Of a stretch of DNA of 64,000 bases, positions 52,542 through 61,268 are shown one piece after another. Origin of the DNA: Rapidithrix thailandica (GTDB taxonomy: Bacteria > Bacteroidota > Bacteroidia > Cytophagales > Flammeovirgaceae); contig NZ_JBDKWZ010000002.1 in NCBI RefSeq assembly GCF_039710355.1, positions 62,001-126,000 of the forward strand. The letters run 5' to 3'. Positions within the stretch are counted from its first letter, which is position 1, and every line of letters begins with the position of its first letter. The notes beneath the pieces are model-generated. The model saw nothing but the letters and a program-made list of their open reading frames with translations. It did not search any database and was not told the DNA's origin. Position numbers and translations under genes: made by a program.

Positions 52542-53786
52542 TTATCGCATTGATGAAAACCCAAACCGGTAAGGGATCACTGAAAATACCTCTCCTTTTC
52601 GAAAGTGTTCTTGGTTTTCGGGAAGTTCTACAAAAGCATCGCAGTCCAGTAAATTTGCAAAGTCACCGGAGCCTTTGCCTTCGATAGGGTGTGCTTGCAA
52701 AATCCCCTGTGGGTTGTACTTAAGTTGTACTTGCAGAAAGTAAGTCATTGACGGCTTGAAGGTGAATTCAGCTGCCAATTGGGCAAATATCTGGGGGGAA
52801 GCTTGTTGTCCCAGTGCAGTACTGATCCAAGGGAAAACGTATTTATAGGCGTTCAAAAAGGTGGAAACAGGATTGCCTGGGAGAGCGAAGACTACTTTTT
52901 GGTCAGGAGTAGCCCCGAACCAGAACGGTTTGCCTGGCCGCTGTTTTACCCGGTGAAATGCTTTTTTTACCCCTAGACGATCCAGAATCTCCGGCACATA
53001 GTCCGCTTTTCCTTTGGATACACCGCCACTGAGAATGAGCACATCAAACGCAGAAAGGATCTCTTGTAAACGGGAATGCAAGACTTCTTTATCATCGTTC
53101 AAATGGTATAACCGGGCTTGGATACCAAACTGCTCTTTCAAACCGGCTTGCACAGCATATACATTGGATTTCCGGATTTGATGAGGTAAAGGGATTTGGT
53201 CAACTTCTACCAATTCATCCCCTGTGGAAATAATGGCAATTTTAGGCAAAGCGTTTACTTGGAGCCGTTTTTTGCCTACAGAAGCCGCTACCGCCACTTC
53301 TGCCGGGCTGATTCTTATTCCGGGAGAAACCAGTAAGTCCTCGGATTTCCGGTCCGTTGCCCGTTTGTGTATGTTTTGTCCTCGGGAATAGTTTTCGGAA
53401 GAGATAGAGGCGAAACGTTGACCCTCCTTTTCCGAAATTGTCACATCTTCATATCTTATGACGGTATCCGCGCCTTCGGACAGAACAGCCCCGGTCATAA
53501 TCTCCAAACAGGTTTGTTGGCCTTCCAAACTTTTTTGCGGTTCTCCGGCCAATTGAATTCCCTGAATGGCAAAGGTGCGGACACCCTTTTCAAAATCACT
53601 GAATTTGATAGCGATACCATCCATCGTGACACGGTTGAACGGAGGGAAGTCCCGGTCCGCCCGGATCTCTTCCTGTAAGATGTACCCAATGGCGTCTTCC
53701 AAGTCGACTTCTATTATCGGAAGTTGGATGGTTTGTTGTTGGATTTGTTGAATGGCTTCTTGTACACTGATCATAGGTATTTGCAA
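52542..53786 (-). CDS. moeA: Molybdopterin molybdenumtransferase MoeA
   Basis: A 414-residue enzyme that inserts molybdenum into adenylylated molybdopterin in Moco synthesis. Domains in order: RDFPPFNRVTMDGIAIKFSD (about 40-59), the EIMTGAVLSEGADTVIRYED stretch (about 91-110), the MogA-like catalytic part with ISTGDELV and DVLILSGGVSKGKADYVPEI, then PGKPFWFGATP and VFALPGNPVSTFLNAYKYVF, and a C-terminal beta domain (about 340-414). All hallmark loops are intact. It diverges from moaC-mobA, with an interspersed repeat in the shared promoter region. Other Moco genes are not in the window. Confidence 0.94.
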   Translation of the reverse strand: MQIPMISVQEAIQQIQQQTIQLPIIEVDLEDAIGYILQEEIRADRDFPPFNRVTMDGIAIKFSDFEKGVRTFAIQGIQLAGEPQKSLEGQQTCLEIMTGAVLSEGADTVIRYEDVTISEKEGQRFASISSENYSRGQNIHKRATDRKSEDLLVSPGIRISPAEVAVAASVGKKRLQVNALPKIAIISTGDELVEVDQIPLPHQIRKSNVYAVQAGLKEQFGIQARLYHLNDDKEVLHSRLQEILSAFDVLILSGGVSKGKADYVPEILDRLGVKKAFHRVKQRPGKPFWFGATPDQKVVFALPGNPVSTFLNAYKYVFPWISTALGQQASPQIFAQLAAEFTFKPSMTYFLQVQLKYNPQGILQAHPIEGKGSGDFANLLDCDAFVELPENQEHFRKGEVFSVIPYRFGFSSMR

Positions 53787-53871
53787 ATGGTGAGTGATAT
53801 CTGTTGCTTCGAATTTAAAAATCCTTGAGTAAGATTGCTATGTAATCCTGAATTATTCTAATTTTAAAGAT

Positions 53872-53972
53872 GAAGTGAATTAAACTTTTTCTTTTTCCTG
53901 AAAAATGTTTCAAAAAGTGCCTTGAGGAGCCGAGTTTGATTCCATATTCGGTCAAAAACTAGAAGTGTAAAC
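53872..53972. repeat. Interspersed repeat, short copy
   Basis: A 101-bp copy of the repeat at 31131-31285 lies in the moeA/moaC divergent region. It is collinear except that it lacks 54 bp at the TTCAAAAA junction (53909-53916), where the long copy has that 8-mer twice. The remaining sequence differs at only a few bases. Confidence 0.8.
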
Positions 53973-54046
53973 CACTTCGATATAAAAAGAGAGAGCGGAG
54001 GAGTGAGTAAAGCTTGATACATATTTAGAAAAAAACGATAAAACTT

Positions 54047-54532
54047 TTGGAAAAGCAAAAATTAACACATGTAGATGCATCGGGAAACCCGGGTATGGTG
54101 GATGTAGGTGCAAAGAAAATTACACACCGGACGGCAAAAGCCAGGGCCATAGTGAAACTGGGTAAGGAAATAATGGATCTGATTCAAAACGAAGAATTGT
54201 TGACGAAAAAGGGACCGGTATTTCAAACGGCAATGATCAGTGGAACGATGGCTGCCAAAAAGACCGGGGAGCTGATTCCGTTGTGTCACCCCTTGCCTTT
54301 GGAAAATTGTAAATTAGAAATCCGGGTATTGAATGAGGAGGAAATTGCCATAGATTGCACTGCCAGTATTACGGCAAAGACCGGAGTAGAAATGGAAGCG
54401 CTGACCGGAGCAACGGTGGCCGCTTTGACGATTTATGATATGTGTAAGGCTATTTCACACGATATCGTAATCAAAGAAACCAAATTGATGGAAAAAACCG
54501 GAGGTAAAAAAGATTTTAAAAGAGATGAGTAA
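54047..54532 (+). CDS. moaC: Cyclic pyranopterin monophosphate synthase MoaC
   Basis: A 161-residue enzyme that converts the GTP-derived intermediate to cyclic pyranopterin monophosphate, the second step of Moco synthesis. Family landmarks: LTHVDASGNPGMVDVGAKKI at the N-terminus, LIPLCHPLPLENCKLEI (active-site HPL), and TGVEMEALTGATVAALTIYD MCKA with the catalytic region. It uses a TTG start at 54047; no ATG lies upstream in frame, and the length is right from TTG. Its stop overlaps the start of the mobA-like gene by 8 nt, so they are translationally coupled. Confidence 0.95.
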   Translation: MEKQKLTHVDASGNPGMVDVGAKKITHRTAKARAIVKLGKEIMDLIQNEELLTKKGPVFQTAMISGTMAAKKTGELIPLCHPLPLENCKLEIRVLNEEEIAIDCTASITAKTGVEMEALTGATVAALTIYDMCKAISHDIVIKETKLMEKTGGKKDFKRDE

Positions 54533-55679
54533 ACATCAAAAACATGCGAAATTAGTTAAGCCGGCTTTCGGAGAATTTCACCGGAATGAGGTAGCTATTT
54601 TGGGGACTCCTTGTGGAAATATTAAAAAACTGGCATTCGCCATTACTGAGGCTTTGCACAGCACTTATAAGCTTTCTTATGTAGATGCGGATCATAAAAG
54701 TGCCGATGAGGAGGACGTACAGGGAAAAGATGTGAATTCAGCCTTGGCTTATGGAGCAAATATGGAGTTTACAGATAAGATTACTTTTTCCAGGTTTGAT
54801 CATAAGCCGGCCTTTACAAGTTATCAGTACCGGCAGCATTTTAATGAACAGGATCTGGTATTGGTCAACGGAAATCATTTTAAAGCAAAAAAACAGCTTG
54901 TAGTGCTGGACCCTAAGAAGTTTGCCTCTCTGGAACGCAAACTCGACCGGTTGACAGATGTGGGTATGTTGGTCAAGGTTCAGCCGGAGGTAGAAATTCC
55001 GGAGTTTTTAAAGTCACATTTGGAAAACTGCGATGAATTGCCGGTATATGAGTGGGACGATACGGAAGGCATTGTCAATTGGATCAAGCAAACAGTAATT
55101 GTCCCCAAACTGTACGGGCTGGTATTGGCTGGAGGAAAGAGTGTGCGGATGCAGCAAGATAAAGGTTTGATTGATTATCATGGTAAGCCACAACGGGAAT
55201 ATGTATTTGAACAAATGCGTGAAGTATGTGAAGAGGTTTTTATTTCTTGTAGGGATGACCAAAGCACTGCCTTAGAGGCTTTTCCTTTGATTACGGATAA
55301 GTTTCTGGGTTTGGGACCTTACGGAGCCATCTTGTCGGCTTTCCAACAAAATCCGGATGCGGCTTGGCTAGTGGCTGCCTGTGATATGCCTAACCTTTCT
55401 GCAAAGCATTTGAAACATTTGGTAGAACATCGCAATTCCTCTCAACTGGCCACTGCCTATTTAAATGCGGAAACCGACTTTCCTGATCCCTTGCTAACCA
55501 TCTGGGAACCCAAAAGTTATATGGCTTTGTTTAATTTTTTGGCTCAAGGGTATTCTTGTCCGAGAAAGGTGCTTATCAATAGTGAAATTGAATTGATACA
55601 GCCTTTGGATCAATCCGTGTTGAAGAATGTAAACACTCCGGAAGAGCTCGAAGAAATCAGAGAGGATAACAAAAAATAA
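54525..55679 (+). CDS. MobA-like NTP transferase with degenerate MobB-like N-domain
   Basis: A 384-residue fusion. Residues about 190-384 are MobA-like (molybdenum cofactor guanylyltransferase): LYGLVLAGGKSVRMQQDKGL, with the nucleotide-binding LAGGKSxRM and the Lys, then LGPYGAILSAFQQ and WLVAACDMPNL, the metal-binding DMP. Residues about 20-170 have the order of a MobB-like P-loop domain, but at the Walker A position it reads GTPCGNIKKLA with no GK(S/T), so GTP binding there is unlikely. It overlaps moaC by 8 nt. It likely attaches GMP (or CMP) to Mo-molybdopterin. The fused N-domain may be regulatory. Confidence 0.85.
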   Translation: MSKHQKHAKLVKPAFGEFHRNEVAILGTPCGNIKKLAFAITEALHSTYKLSYVDADHKSADEEDVQGKDVNSALAYGANMEFTDKITFSRFDHKPAFTSYQYRQHFNEQDLVLVNGNHFKAKKQLVVLDPKKFASLERKLDRLTDVGMLVKVQPEVEIPEFLKSHLENCDELPVYEWDDTEGIVNWIKQTVIVPKLYGLVLAGGKSVRMQQDKGLIDYHGKPQREYVFEQMREVCEEVFISCRDDQSTALEAFPLITDKFLGLGPYGAILSAFQQNPDAAWLVAACDMPNLSAKHLKHLVEHRNSSQLATAYLNAETDFPDPLLTIWEPKSYMALFNFLAQGYSCPRKVLINSEIELIQPLDQSVLKNVNTPEELEEIREDNKK

Positions 55680-55686
55680 ACCCGAA

Positions 55687-55724
55687 ATGATTGGGGGAAT
55701 TGGCTATGACATTCCCTCAATCAT
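55687..55724. terminator. Terminator between convergent mobA-like and GT39-like genes
   Basis: ATGATTGGGGGAAT (55687-55700) pairs with 55711-55724 at 13 of 14 positions with a 10-nt loop, followed on the plus strand by TGCTTTTG. It overlaps the stop codon of the minus-strand gene. Confidence 0.65.
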
Positions 55725-57477
55725 TGCTTTTGTAAAAGCTTTTCACATATTCGTCCTGATACATCAATTCATAGCCAGAAGGAATTTGAACGGATGTTTT
55801 TTTATCCAGGATTAAATAATCATATTCCCCACTTTCAGGATATTTTTCTACTTCTACATGGATGGGTAATTGATGCGATTGGTAATGGTAGCGCAATAAG
55901 ACATTATAACTGTCCTGGTTTGTAAAGACCTTCAGTCCGGCTTGCTGGGGAAGTTGTTGGATTAATTGTGGAACTTGCCGGTACAGGGAATGAGGATTGT
56001 GTATCCACCGTTCAATAGTATGGATATTATGTCCTAAATAGGCCATTAGCAATACCCCGAGAAGTGTTGTTTGCCACTTTTGCGAAAGCTGGAATTTTTT
56101 TCCTAAGAAATCCATACAAAACAATATACTCAAAGCGATAGCAAAAAAATCGAACATCCCTTTGTATAACCAAACCCGGGAAAAGGGTTGTACTCGCTGA
56201 ATAAGCAAAAATAACAAAGGCAACAAGCAGTAAGTAGCGACAAGTAACGGATTTAACTTGCGAAAAGCTTCGTTTTTCCAAAAGTTTTTTTTGATAAAGA
56301 TAGCTCCTAACCAGGCGATCACAAGAATTCCCAAGCTCAAAGGAGGTATATCTATCAAGTCATCGTGAATTGTATAAAGATAAGAAGGGAATGTTTCGAT
56401 AAATTGGCTAAAGGTCAAGCTTTGCACCCAACGGTTGCCCGCTAAAGCCTCCCAGCCACTGAATAGCAAAATGGGTGAATATAACAATAAGGTTAAAAAT
56501 AGGATAGTCAACCCATTGAGTAGTAAGGCTTTAATGTTAGAATAATGTTGTGTTTGCAGGCAAATAATCAGAAGTAGAAAGCCGTTGCTCGCCAAGGCAT
56601 AAAGATAGGTAGGTACGGTATAGAGCCCGAAAACAGAGCTCAGAACGAAAATAACCCAGTAGCGTTTTTGACCTCCAACTATCGCCTTCAGAGAGGCCCA
56701 AAGTGCAAGAAATGCCCATGCCGATAGTAGAAAATACCCCCGTCCTAAGAATGAATACATCAAGGCATAAGGGGAACAGGCAAAGAGAAAAACATAGAAA
56801 TAGGCAGTTTTAAACGAGGTATGTTTTTTCAGGACGAGAAATGTCAAAAACAAGAAGATAGTACTGATTGCCAAGTTGGGTAACCGGAGCGCTTCCAAAG
56901 CCCCGATAGGAAGCATTGCGAAGAGAGAGGCAAGCAACGTATAGGCCACATGGTTATTAGGACCCGGATAATAACTCATAGCCACCAAAGGACCTTTTCC
57001 TACCAGGAACACATAGGAAAAAGCTTCGTCTACCATGATGGGAAAATGAAAACAGAGGTAAGTTTTCAGGAGTGTAAGTGCTATAAATGAAAGCCAGAAA
57101 AGCTTTTTTTGCCGAAGCTTCATCTCTCTTATTTCACTCTTGAATACCTTGAATAAGGACTTTGTAAATGATTGTACTTCTGTGCTATACCTCTTTATGA
57201 TTAAAGCTTTTTTATAAGTGAAAAACCAGAGAGGGATACAGGTGAAAGTACAAGTAACCAGAATGACACGAAGTGTTAAAAACTTGGAGGCTGTCAAATA
57301 GGTGTTTTGTAATATGGACAGTTTATCGGGTTGTTGGAGAAAGCCAACCAGTAGAAGTAAGAGTTCTTGGTGCGAATACACAATAAAAAAAATACTTGCA
57401 CTGCCGAGCAATGCAAGTATCAAACTAAAAATGAGGTGTATGAAATATCGGATATGAGTTAATTTCAATGAGCTCAA
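55717..57477 (-). CDS. GT39-like integral membrane glycosyltransferase
   Basis: A 586-residue polytopic protein with about 11-13 TM segments. In the first large loop it has HFPIMVDEAFSYVFLVGKGP, where the D-E pair matches the catalytic Asp/Glu motif of the PMT/ArnT family (GT39/GT83 fold), followed by SYYPGPNNHVAYTLLAS with a conserved asparagine-histidine. The C-terminal 100 residues are a soluble domain (KVFTNQDSYNVLLRYHYQSH). It likely transfers a sugar from a lipid-linked donor on the periplasmic side. The acceptor is unknown. It is 42 nt downstream of pdxJ on the same strand, probably co-transcribed. Confidence 0.68.
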   Translation of the reverse strand: MSSLKLTHIRYFIHLIFSLILALLGSASIFFIVYSHQELLLLLVGFLQQPDKLSILQNTYLTASKFLTLRVILVTCTFTCIPLWFFTYKKALIIKRYSTEVQSFTKSLFKVFKSEIREMKLRQKKLFWLSFIALTLLKTYLCFHFPIMVDEAFSYVFLVGKGPLVAMSYYPGPNNHVAYTLLASLFAMLPIGALEALRLPNLAISTIFLFLTFLVLKKHTSFKTAYFYVFLFACSPYALMYSFLGRGYFLLSAWAFLALWASLKAIVGGQKRYWVIFVLSSVFGLYTVPTYLYALASNGFLLLIICLQTQHYSNIKALLLNGLTILFLTLLLYSPILLFSGWEALAGNRWVQSLTFSQFIETFPSYLYTIHDDLIDIPPLSLGILVIAWLGAIFIKKNFWKNEAFRKLNPLLVATYCLLPLLFLLIQRVQPFSRVWLYKGMFDFFAIALSILFCMDFLGKKFQLSQKWQTTLLGVLLMAYLGHNIHTIERWIHNPHSLYRQVPQLIQQLPQQAGLKVFTNQDSYNVLLRYHYQSHQLPIHVEVEKYPESGEYDYLILDKKTSVQIPSGYELMYQDEYVKSFYKSND

Positions 57478-57519
57478 TGAGTTAGGGGTGAATGAATTTG
57501 CTTGTCGGATAAAATCCGC

Positions 57520-58233
57520 TTATTGCAATTGTCTTCGGTACATCTGGATTGTATTCTCAATGCCCAGGTACAAAGCATCGCAAATCAGCGCATGACCGAT
57601 GGACACCTCTTTGAGGTTGGGAATATTTTTGTAAAAATAATTCAGGTTTTCTAAGCTCAAATCGTGTCCGGCATTGAGTTCTAACCCTAGTTCATTGGCT
57701 AAAATGGCACATTTCCGGTAGCTTTCGATAGCCTTTTCCTTGTTCAGGCTGTATTGTTCGGCATAAGCTTCCGTGTACAATTCAATCCTGTCAGTTCCCA
57801 GTTTTGCGGCCCCTTCAATAAACTTTTCTTCAGGATCTACGAAAATTGAAGTGCGAATGCCATTGTTTTTCAACTCCTGAATGATTTCTTTGAGGTAGTC
57901 CTGATGTGATAGGGTGTCCCATCCGGCATTAGAAGTGATGGCATCTTCCGCATCCGGCACTAAGGTTGCCTGAGTGGGCTGGGTTGCCAATACCAGTTGC
58001 ATGTACCGGTCTTTGGGATTGCCTTCAATATTGAATTCGGTGGTTACGATTTCTTTGATGGCCAATACGTCATCGTAACGGATATGGCGTTCATCGGGCC
58101 GGGGGTGAACGGTGATTCCCTGTGCCCCGAACCGCTCGCAGTCCTTTACCACCTGGATCAAGTCAGGATTGTTTTTGCCCCTTGCGTTACGCAAAGTGGC
58201 AAATTTGTTTATATTGACGCTAAGTTTTGTCAT
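57520..58233 (-). CDS. pdxJ: Pyridoxine 5'-phosphate synthase
   Basis: A 237-residue TIM-barrel enzyme that condenses 3-amino-2-oxopropyl phosphate with deoxyxylulose 5-phosphate in the DXP-dependent vitamin B6 pathway. Landmarks: LSVNINKFATLRNARGKNNP at the N-terminus, GITVHPRPDERHI (active-site His and Glu), EGNPKDRYM, ELNAGHDLSLENLNYF and EVSIGHALICDALYLG with the phosphate-binding GHA loop. Length and motifs are normal. The start ATG matches the family N-terminus. It is the first gene of a short operon with the GT39-like gene. Confidence 0.95.
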   Translation of the reverse strand: MTKLSVNINKFATLRNARGKNNPDLIQVVKDCERFGAQGITVHPRPDERHIRYDDVLAIKEIVTTEFNIEGNPKDRYMQLVLATQPTQATLVPDAEDAITSNAGWDTLSHQDYLKEIIQELKNNGIRTSIFVDPEEKFIEGAAKLGTDRIELYTEAYAEQYSLNKEKAIESYRKCAILANELGLELNAGHDLSLENLNYFYKNIPNLKEVSIGHALICDALYLGIENTIQMYRRQLQ

Positions 58234-58411
58234 TTTTTACCAAAGTTTATAAAAGTGTCCAATATCCGGGGGGCTTATGTTCCCCGGGCAAAACTAATGA
58301 ATGTATTACATACATTGCTTTCCTGTTCTTTTTTTGCACTGAAAGGCCGGGCCCTTGCTTCGATGCGGATTATTGCAGAATAGATAATTTTTTTTGTGTT
58401 TAACTAATAAA

Positions 58412-58419
58412 TATCTTTG
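58412..58419 (+). promoter_or_regulatory. -7 element upstream of the YqeY gene
   Basis: TATCTTTGC is a full match to TAnnTTTG(C), about 85 nt before the start codon. A TTTG lies upstream but with only 15 nt of spacing, so the -33 assignment is uncertain. Confidence 0.45.
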
Positions 58420-58503
58420 CCTAGAAAACCCTTGGTATACGCTGGATTTTCGGGAGAGCAAAGTAAAAACTAATTCATTTAAATTTAAAAAAATACCGAT
58501 AAA

Positions 58504-58953
58504 ATGAGCTTGAAAGAACGTATTGACTCGGAAATAAAAACGGCTATGAAAGCCAAAGACAAAGATACTTTACGCGCCCTGCGGAGTATTAAATCATTGA
58601 TAATGTTAGCCGAAACCGAAAAGGGAGGAGGTGACGGCTTAACAGAAGATGCCGAAATGAAATTGCTTACCAAAGCGGCCAAACAGAGAAAAGATTCTTT
58701 GGATATTTACCAAAAAGAAGGCCGTGCCGACTTGGCGGAGAAGGAAGCTTCTGAATTGGCTATCATCGAAAAGTTTTTGCCGGAGCAGCTTTCTGACGAA
58801 GAAATAGAAAAAGTGATTTCGGAAATTATCACCCAGACAGGGGCGGAAAGCATGAAAGACATGGGCAAAGTGATGGGTATGGCCACCAAACAGTTGGCCG
58901 GAAAAGCCGATGCAAAGAAAATTTCGGAAGTGGTAAAAGCAAAATTGGCTTAA
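58504..58953 (+). CDS. GatB/YqeY domain protein
   Basis: A 149-residue helical protein covering the whole YqeY fold: SLKERIDSEIKTAMKAKDKD, TLRALRSIKSLIMLAETEKG, LLTKAAKQRKDSLDIYQKEG, AIIEKFLPEQLSDEEIEKVI and MGKVMGMATKQLAGKADAKK. The C-terminal part is shared with the tail domain of GatB, which binds tRNA. Stand-alone YqeY proteins are widespread; the function is not settled (tRNA or translation related). The length is typical. A terminator follows the stop, before cvpA. Confidence 0.95.
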   Translation: MSLKERIDSEIKTAMKAKDKDTLRALRSIKSLIMLAETEKGGGDGLTEDAEMKLLTKAAKQRKDSLDIYQKEGRADLAEKEASELAIIEKFLPEQLSDEEIEKVISEIITQTGAESMKDMGKVMGMATKQLAGKADAKKISEVVKAKLA

Positions 58954-59058
58954 CTGAGGGTCCGGACTTTTTCATCCGAAAGGTAGGAAAGATTCTCATC
59001 GATTCAGGCTCCGCCTTTGAGCTTTTGACCGGAAATCCGGGTTATCTAAGTATAGGTG

Positions 59059-59082
59059 AAAAGGCTGAAAGGTCAGCTTTTT
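59059..59082 (+). terminator. Terminator between the YqeY and CvpA genes
   Basis: AAAAGGCTGA (59059-59068) pairs with TCAGCTTTTT (59073-59082) around AAGG, with one G-U pair and a T run. Confidence 0.8.
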
Positions 59083-59118
59083 CTATCGTATTCGTAAATA
59101 CAGCAAAAGATTACTAAC

Positions 59119-59676
59119 GTGCTGCTACTTAATTATTTATCTTCATACATACGGGTCGTTGATATTGTGCTGGCTGCCATTATCATATGGGGCGCGTACA
59201 AAGGATACCAAAAAGGCTTTTTGCTGGAGCTGATTTCCACATTTGTATTTGTGGTGGGGATTGTATTGATGTTTTATTTGGTCACTACTGCTTTTACCAC
59301 TACTGAGAATTATTTGGGAGTCATGCCCAAATCGGGGGCCTTCTTTACCTATTTCATGGTGTTTATTTTGGGCTCGATGCTGCTCAACCATGTGGGGCGT
59401 ATTCTTCAGCAAAAAATTGACTATTCGGTCCTGGATGATTTTGATAATATTGCAGCTTTGCTTTTGGGCGGGGCCAAATATGCTATTTTCCTTTCTTTGT
59501 TTATCGGCCTGTTAGACGCGGTGGGGTTAAACCTGCCTGACGATATCGTCAAAGATTCCCATATTTACCCCTTGTTATTAAGTTTTCAGGATTGGTTGAT
59601 TGAAGTGGGGTCTGTCATGGCACCGGTAATCGGTGAAACCGCTGAAAGGGTGCATGAATTGCTCGGTGGAAATTAA
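59119..59676 (+). CDS. CvpA family membrane protein
   Basis: A 185-residue protein beginning with GTG at 59119. Four TM segments are visible (about 12-30, 34-55, 70-92, 113-135). The first part, VVDIVLAAIIIWGAYKGYQK and GFLLELISTFVFVVGIVLMF, is the CvpA signature (YxG-x-x-KGF). CvpA proteins are needed for colicin V export in E. coli and for purine and envelope-related phenotypes; the mechanism is unclear. The next gene starts 23 nt after its stop, so an operon with the amidotransferase is likely. Confidence 0.9.
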   Translation: MLLLNYLSSYIRVVDIVLAAIIIWGAYKGYQKGFLLELISTFVFVVGIVLMFYLVTTAFTTTENYLGVMPKSGAFFTYFMVFILGSMLLNHVGRILQQKIDYSVLDDFDNIAALLLGGAKYAIFLSLFIGLLDAVGLNLPDDIVKDSHIYPLLLSFQDWLIEVGSVMAPVIGETAERVHELLGGN

Positions 59677-59699
59677 AATTGTGGTACCTGTAACCTTCT

Positions 59700-60299
59700 G
59701 TGAAGTTGATTTTACTGATCGATAATTACGATTCATTCACTTATAATTTAGTGGATTATCTGGGGCAATTAGGCGTAGTGTGTCATATCGTGCGGAATGA
59801 TGTGCCATTGGCCGAAATACAGGAATTACCTATCAATGGCTTGATGCTTTCTCCGGGGCCGGGCGTACCTGCACAAGCGGGGAATTTAATGGCAATTTTA
59901 GAGCACTTCTACCAACGGGTACCGGTGTTGGGAATTTGCCTTGGGCAACAGGCGATCGGTGAATTTTTTGGGGGCCGTCTAGTGAAGGCCCGAAAACCTA
60001 TGCATGGTAAGGTTTCACGCATTAATTGTACGGAAGACCTTCTGTTTGAAGGCATTCCTTTGCAATTTGAGGTAGTACGTTACCATTCATTGGTATTGGA
60101 CAAATTACCTGCCGTATTAAAGCCTCTTGCCTTTACTCAGGAAGAAGAAGTTATGGCTTTGCGCCATCTTCATTGGCCTGTTTGGGGCGTGCAGTTTCAT
60201 CCCGAAGCGATCCTCAGTGAGTTTGGCTTGAACCTGTTGGGTAACTGGCTGAAAATAACTTCTGAGTTTATTGATCGAAAACCCATGGTCACTTGTTAA
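59700..60299 (+). CDS. Anthranilate/aminodeoxychorismate synthase glutamine amidotransferase
   Basis: A 199-residue class I glutamine amidotransferase (TrpG/PabA type) that supplies ammonia to TrpE or PabB. The fold starts LILLIDNYDSFTYNLVDYLG. The catalytic triad is visible: C80 in GICLGQQAIGEFFGG, and H167 and E169 in WGVQFHPEA. The oxyanion loop SPGPGVP is present. It starts with GTG at 59700. No trpE or pabB neighbour lies in the window, so it is not possible to say whether it acts in tryptophan or folate synthesis; a stand-alone gene fits PabA slightly better. Confidence 0.93.
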   Translation: MKLILLIDNYDSFTYNLVDYLGQLGVVCHIVRNDVPLAEIQELPINGLMLSPGPGVPAQAGNLMAILEHFYQRVPVLGICLGQQAIGEFFGGRLVKARKPMHGKVSRINCTEDLLFEGIPLQFEVVRYHSLVLDKLPAVLKPLAFTQEEEVMALRHLHWPVWGVQFHPEAILSEFGLNLLGNWLKITSEFIDRKPMVTC

Positions 60300-60491
60300 C
60301 TCTGTAATATGTGAAGACCGGGCATACCATTTGCCTTTTATCACACCTGATTTGTTGAGGCTTGTGCCCAGTATTGTTTATTCCAGGGCTCCGTACCGGA
60401 AAAGGGGAGACAAATCCGCAATCAAATGAGTTTTTTCCATTTGAAAGGATAAAGTTTAAACCTGCTCTGAAGAAAATTGGCCCTAAATATT

Positions 60492-60499
60492 TACTTTTG
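60492..60499 (+). promoter_or_regulatory. -7 element upstream of lspA
   Basis: TACTTTTG matches TAnnTTTG 33 nt before the lspA start codon. No TTTG sits at the right distance upstream, so support is limited to the -7 box. Confidence 0.4.
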
Positions 60500-60532
60500 T
60501 GTAATCTCGTAAAACCATTAAACTACAGTTGA

Positions 60533-61192
60533 ATGAAATATTTGAAGTTTTATTTGCTCGCCATCGGAATCATTTGCCTGGATCAGGTAGTGAAACTGGT
60601 GATTCACAATACAATGGAATTAGGCGAGGAAATACCCATCTTCGGAAATTGGTTTAAACTACATTACACATTAAATGAGGGGATGGCCTTTGGAATCAAG
60701 TTCGGCTCCGAATATGGTAAGCTGGCGTTGACCTTGTTCCGGGTGGTGGCCATGTTTGGCATTGGCTATTATATTTACCTGTTGGTAAAAAAACAAGTAC
60801 ATACCGGTTTTGTCTGGTGTGTGACCATGATCCTTGGAGGAGCTGTTGGCAATGTGATTGACAGCACTTTTTACGGAGTAATGTTGGACAATGCGCCCGT
60901 AGTGGAAAATCATCCCTTGTTCTATCCTTGGTTTCACGGACAAGTGATCGATATGTTTTACTTTGATATCTGGCAAGGATATTTACCCGAATGGTTGGGA
61001 GGCGGTTATTATTCTCTGTGGCCGATTTTCAACATTGCCGATGCCTCTATTTTTGTAGGGGTGGCATTTATCCTGATCTTTCAAAAGCGCTTCTTTCCCG
61101 ATGAAAAGAATAAAAATGCGGGGAATGCGGATGCCGGTACTTCAGACGAAACTTCTGAAGTAGAAGTAAGCAAAATCAACCAACAATCCTAA
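60533..61192 (+). CDS. lspA: Prolipoprotein signal peptidase II
   Basis: A 219-residue membrane aspartyl protease that cleaves the signal peptide of lipidated prolipoproteins. Four TM segments and the catalytic dyad are visible: D110 in GNVIDSTFYG and D170 in FNIADASIFVGV. IGIICLDQVVKLVIHN and LHYTLNEGMAFGI are the other conserved blocks. It is somewhat longer than E. coli LspA (164) through an insert with PVVENHPLFYPWFHGQVIDM and a charged C-terminal tail of about 25 residues, as in other Bacteroidota. It serves the many lipoproteins encoded in this window. Confidence 0.96.
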   Translation: MKYLKFYLLAIGIICLDQVVKLVIHNTMELGEEIPIFGNWFKLHYTLNEGMAFGIKFGSEYGKLALTLFRVVAMFGIGYYIYLLVKKQVHTGFVWCVTMILGGAVGNVIDSTFYGVMLDNAPVVENHPLFYPWFHGQVIDMFYFDIWQGYLPEWLGGGYYSLWPIFNIADASIFVGVAFILIFQKRFFPDEKNKNAGNADAGTSDETSEVEVSKINQQS

Positions 61193-61214
61193 ACGTTTTA
61201 GAAAACAAGATATA

Positions 61215-61222
61215 TATCTTTG
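61215..61222 (+). promoter_or_regulatory. -7 element upstream of rluD
   Basis: TATCTTTG matches TAnnTTTG. The predicted start (about 61227) would place the hairpin at 61229-61254 at the extreme 5' end of the rluD transcript. Confidence 0.4.
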
Positions 61223-61228
61223 GTACAG

Positions 61229-61256
61229 AACCCGGCTGGTTTACCGTCCGGGTTTT
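61229..61256 (+). terminator. Hairpin terminator, or attenuator, between lspA and rluD
   Basis: AACCCGG (61229-61235) pairs with CCGGGTT (61248-61254), with an inner GGT/ACC pairing, followed by TTCATTTT. It sits 37 nt after the lspA stop and 13 nt before rluD. Confidence 0.75.
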
Positions 61257-61268
61257 CATTTTATACTT

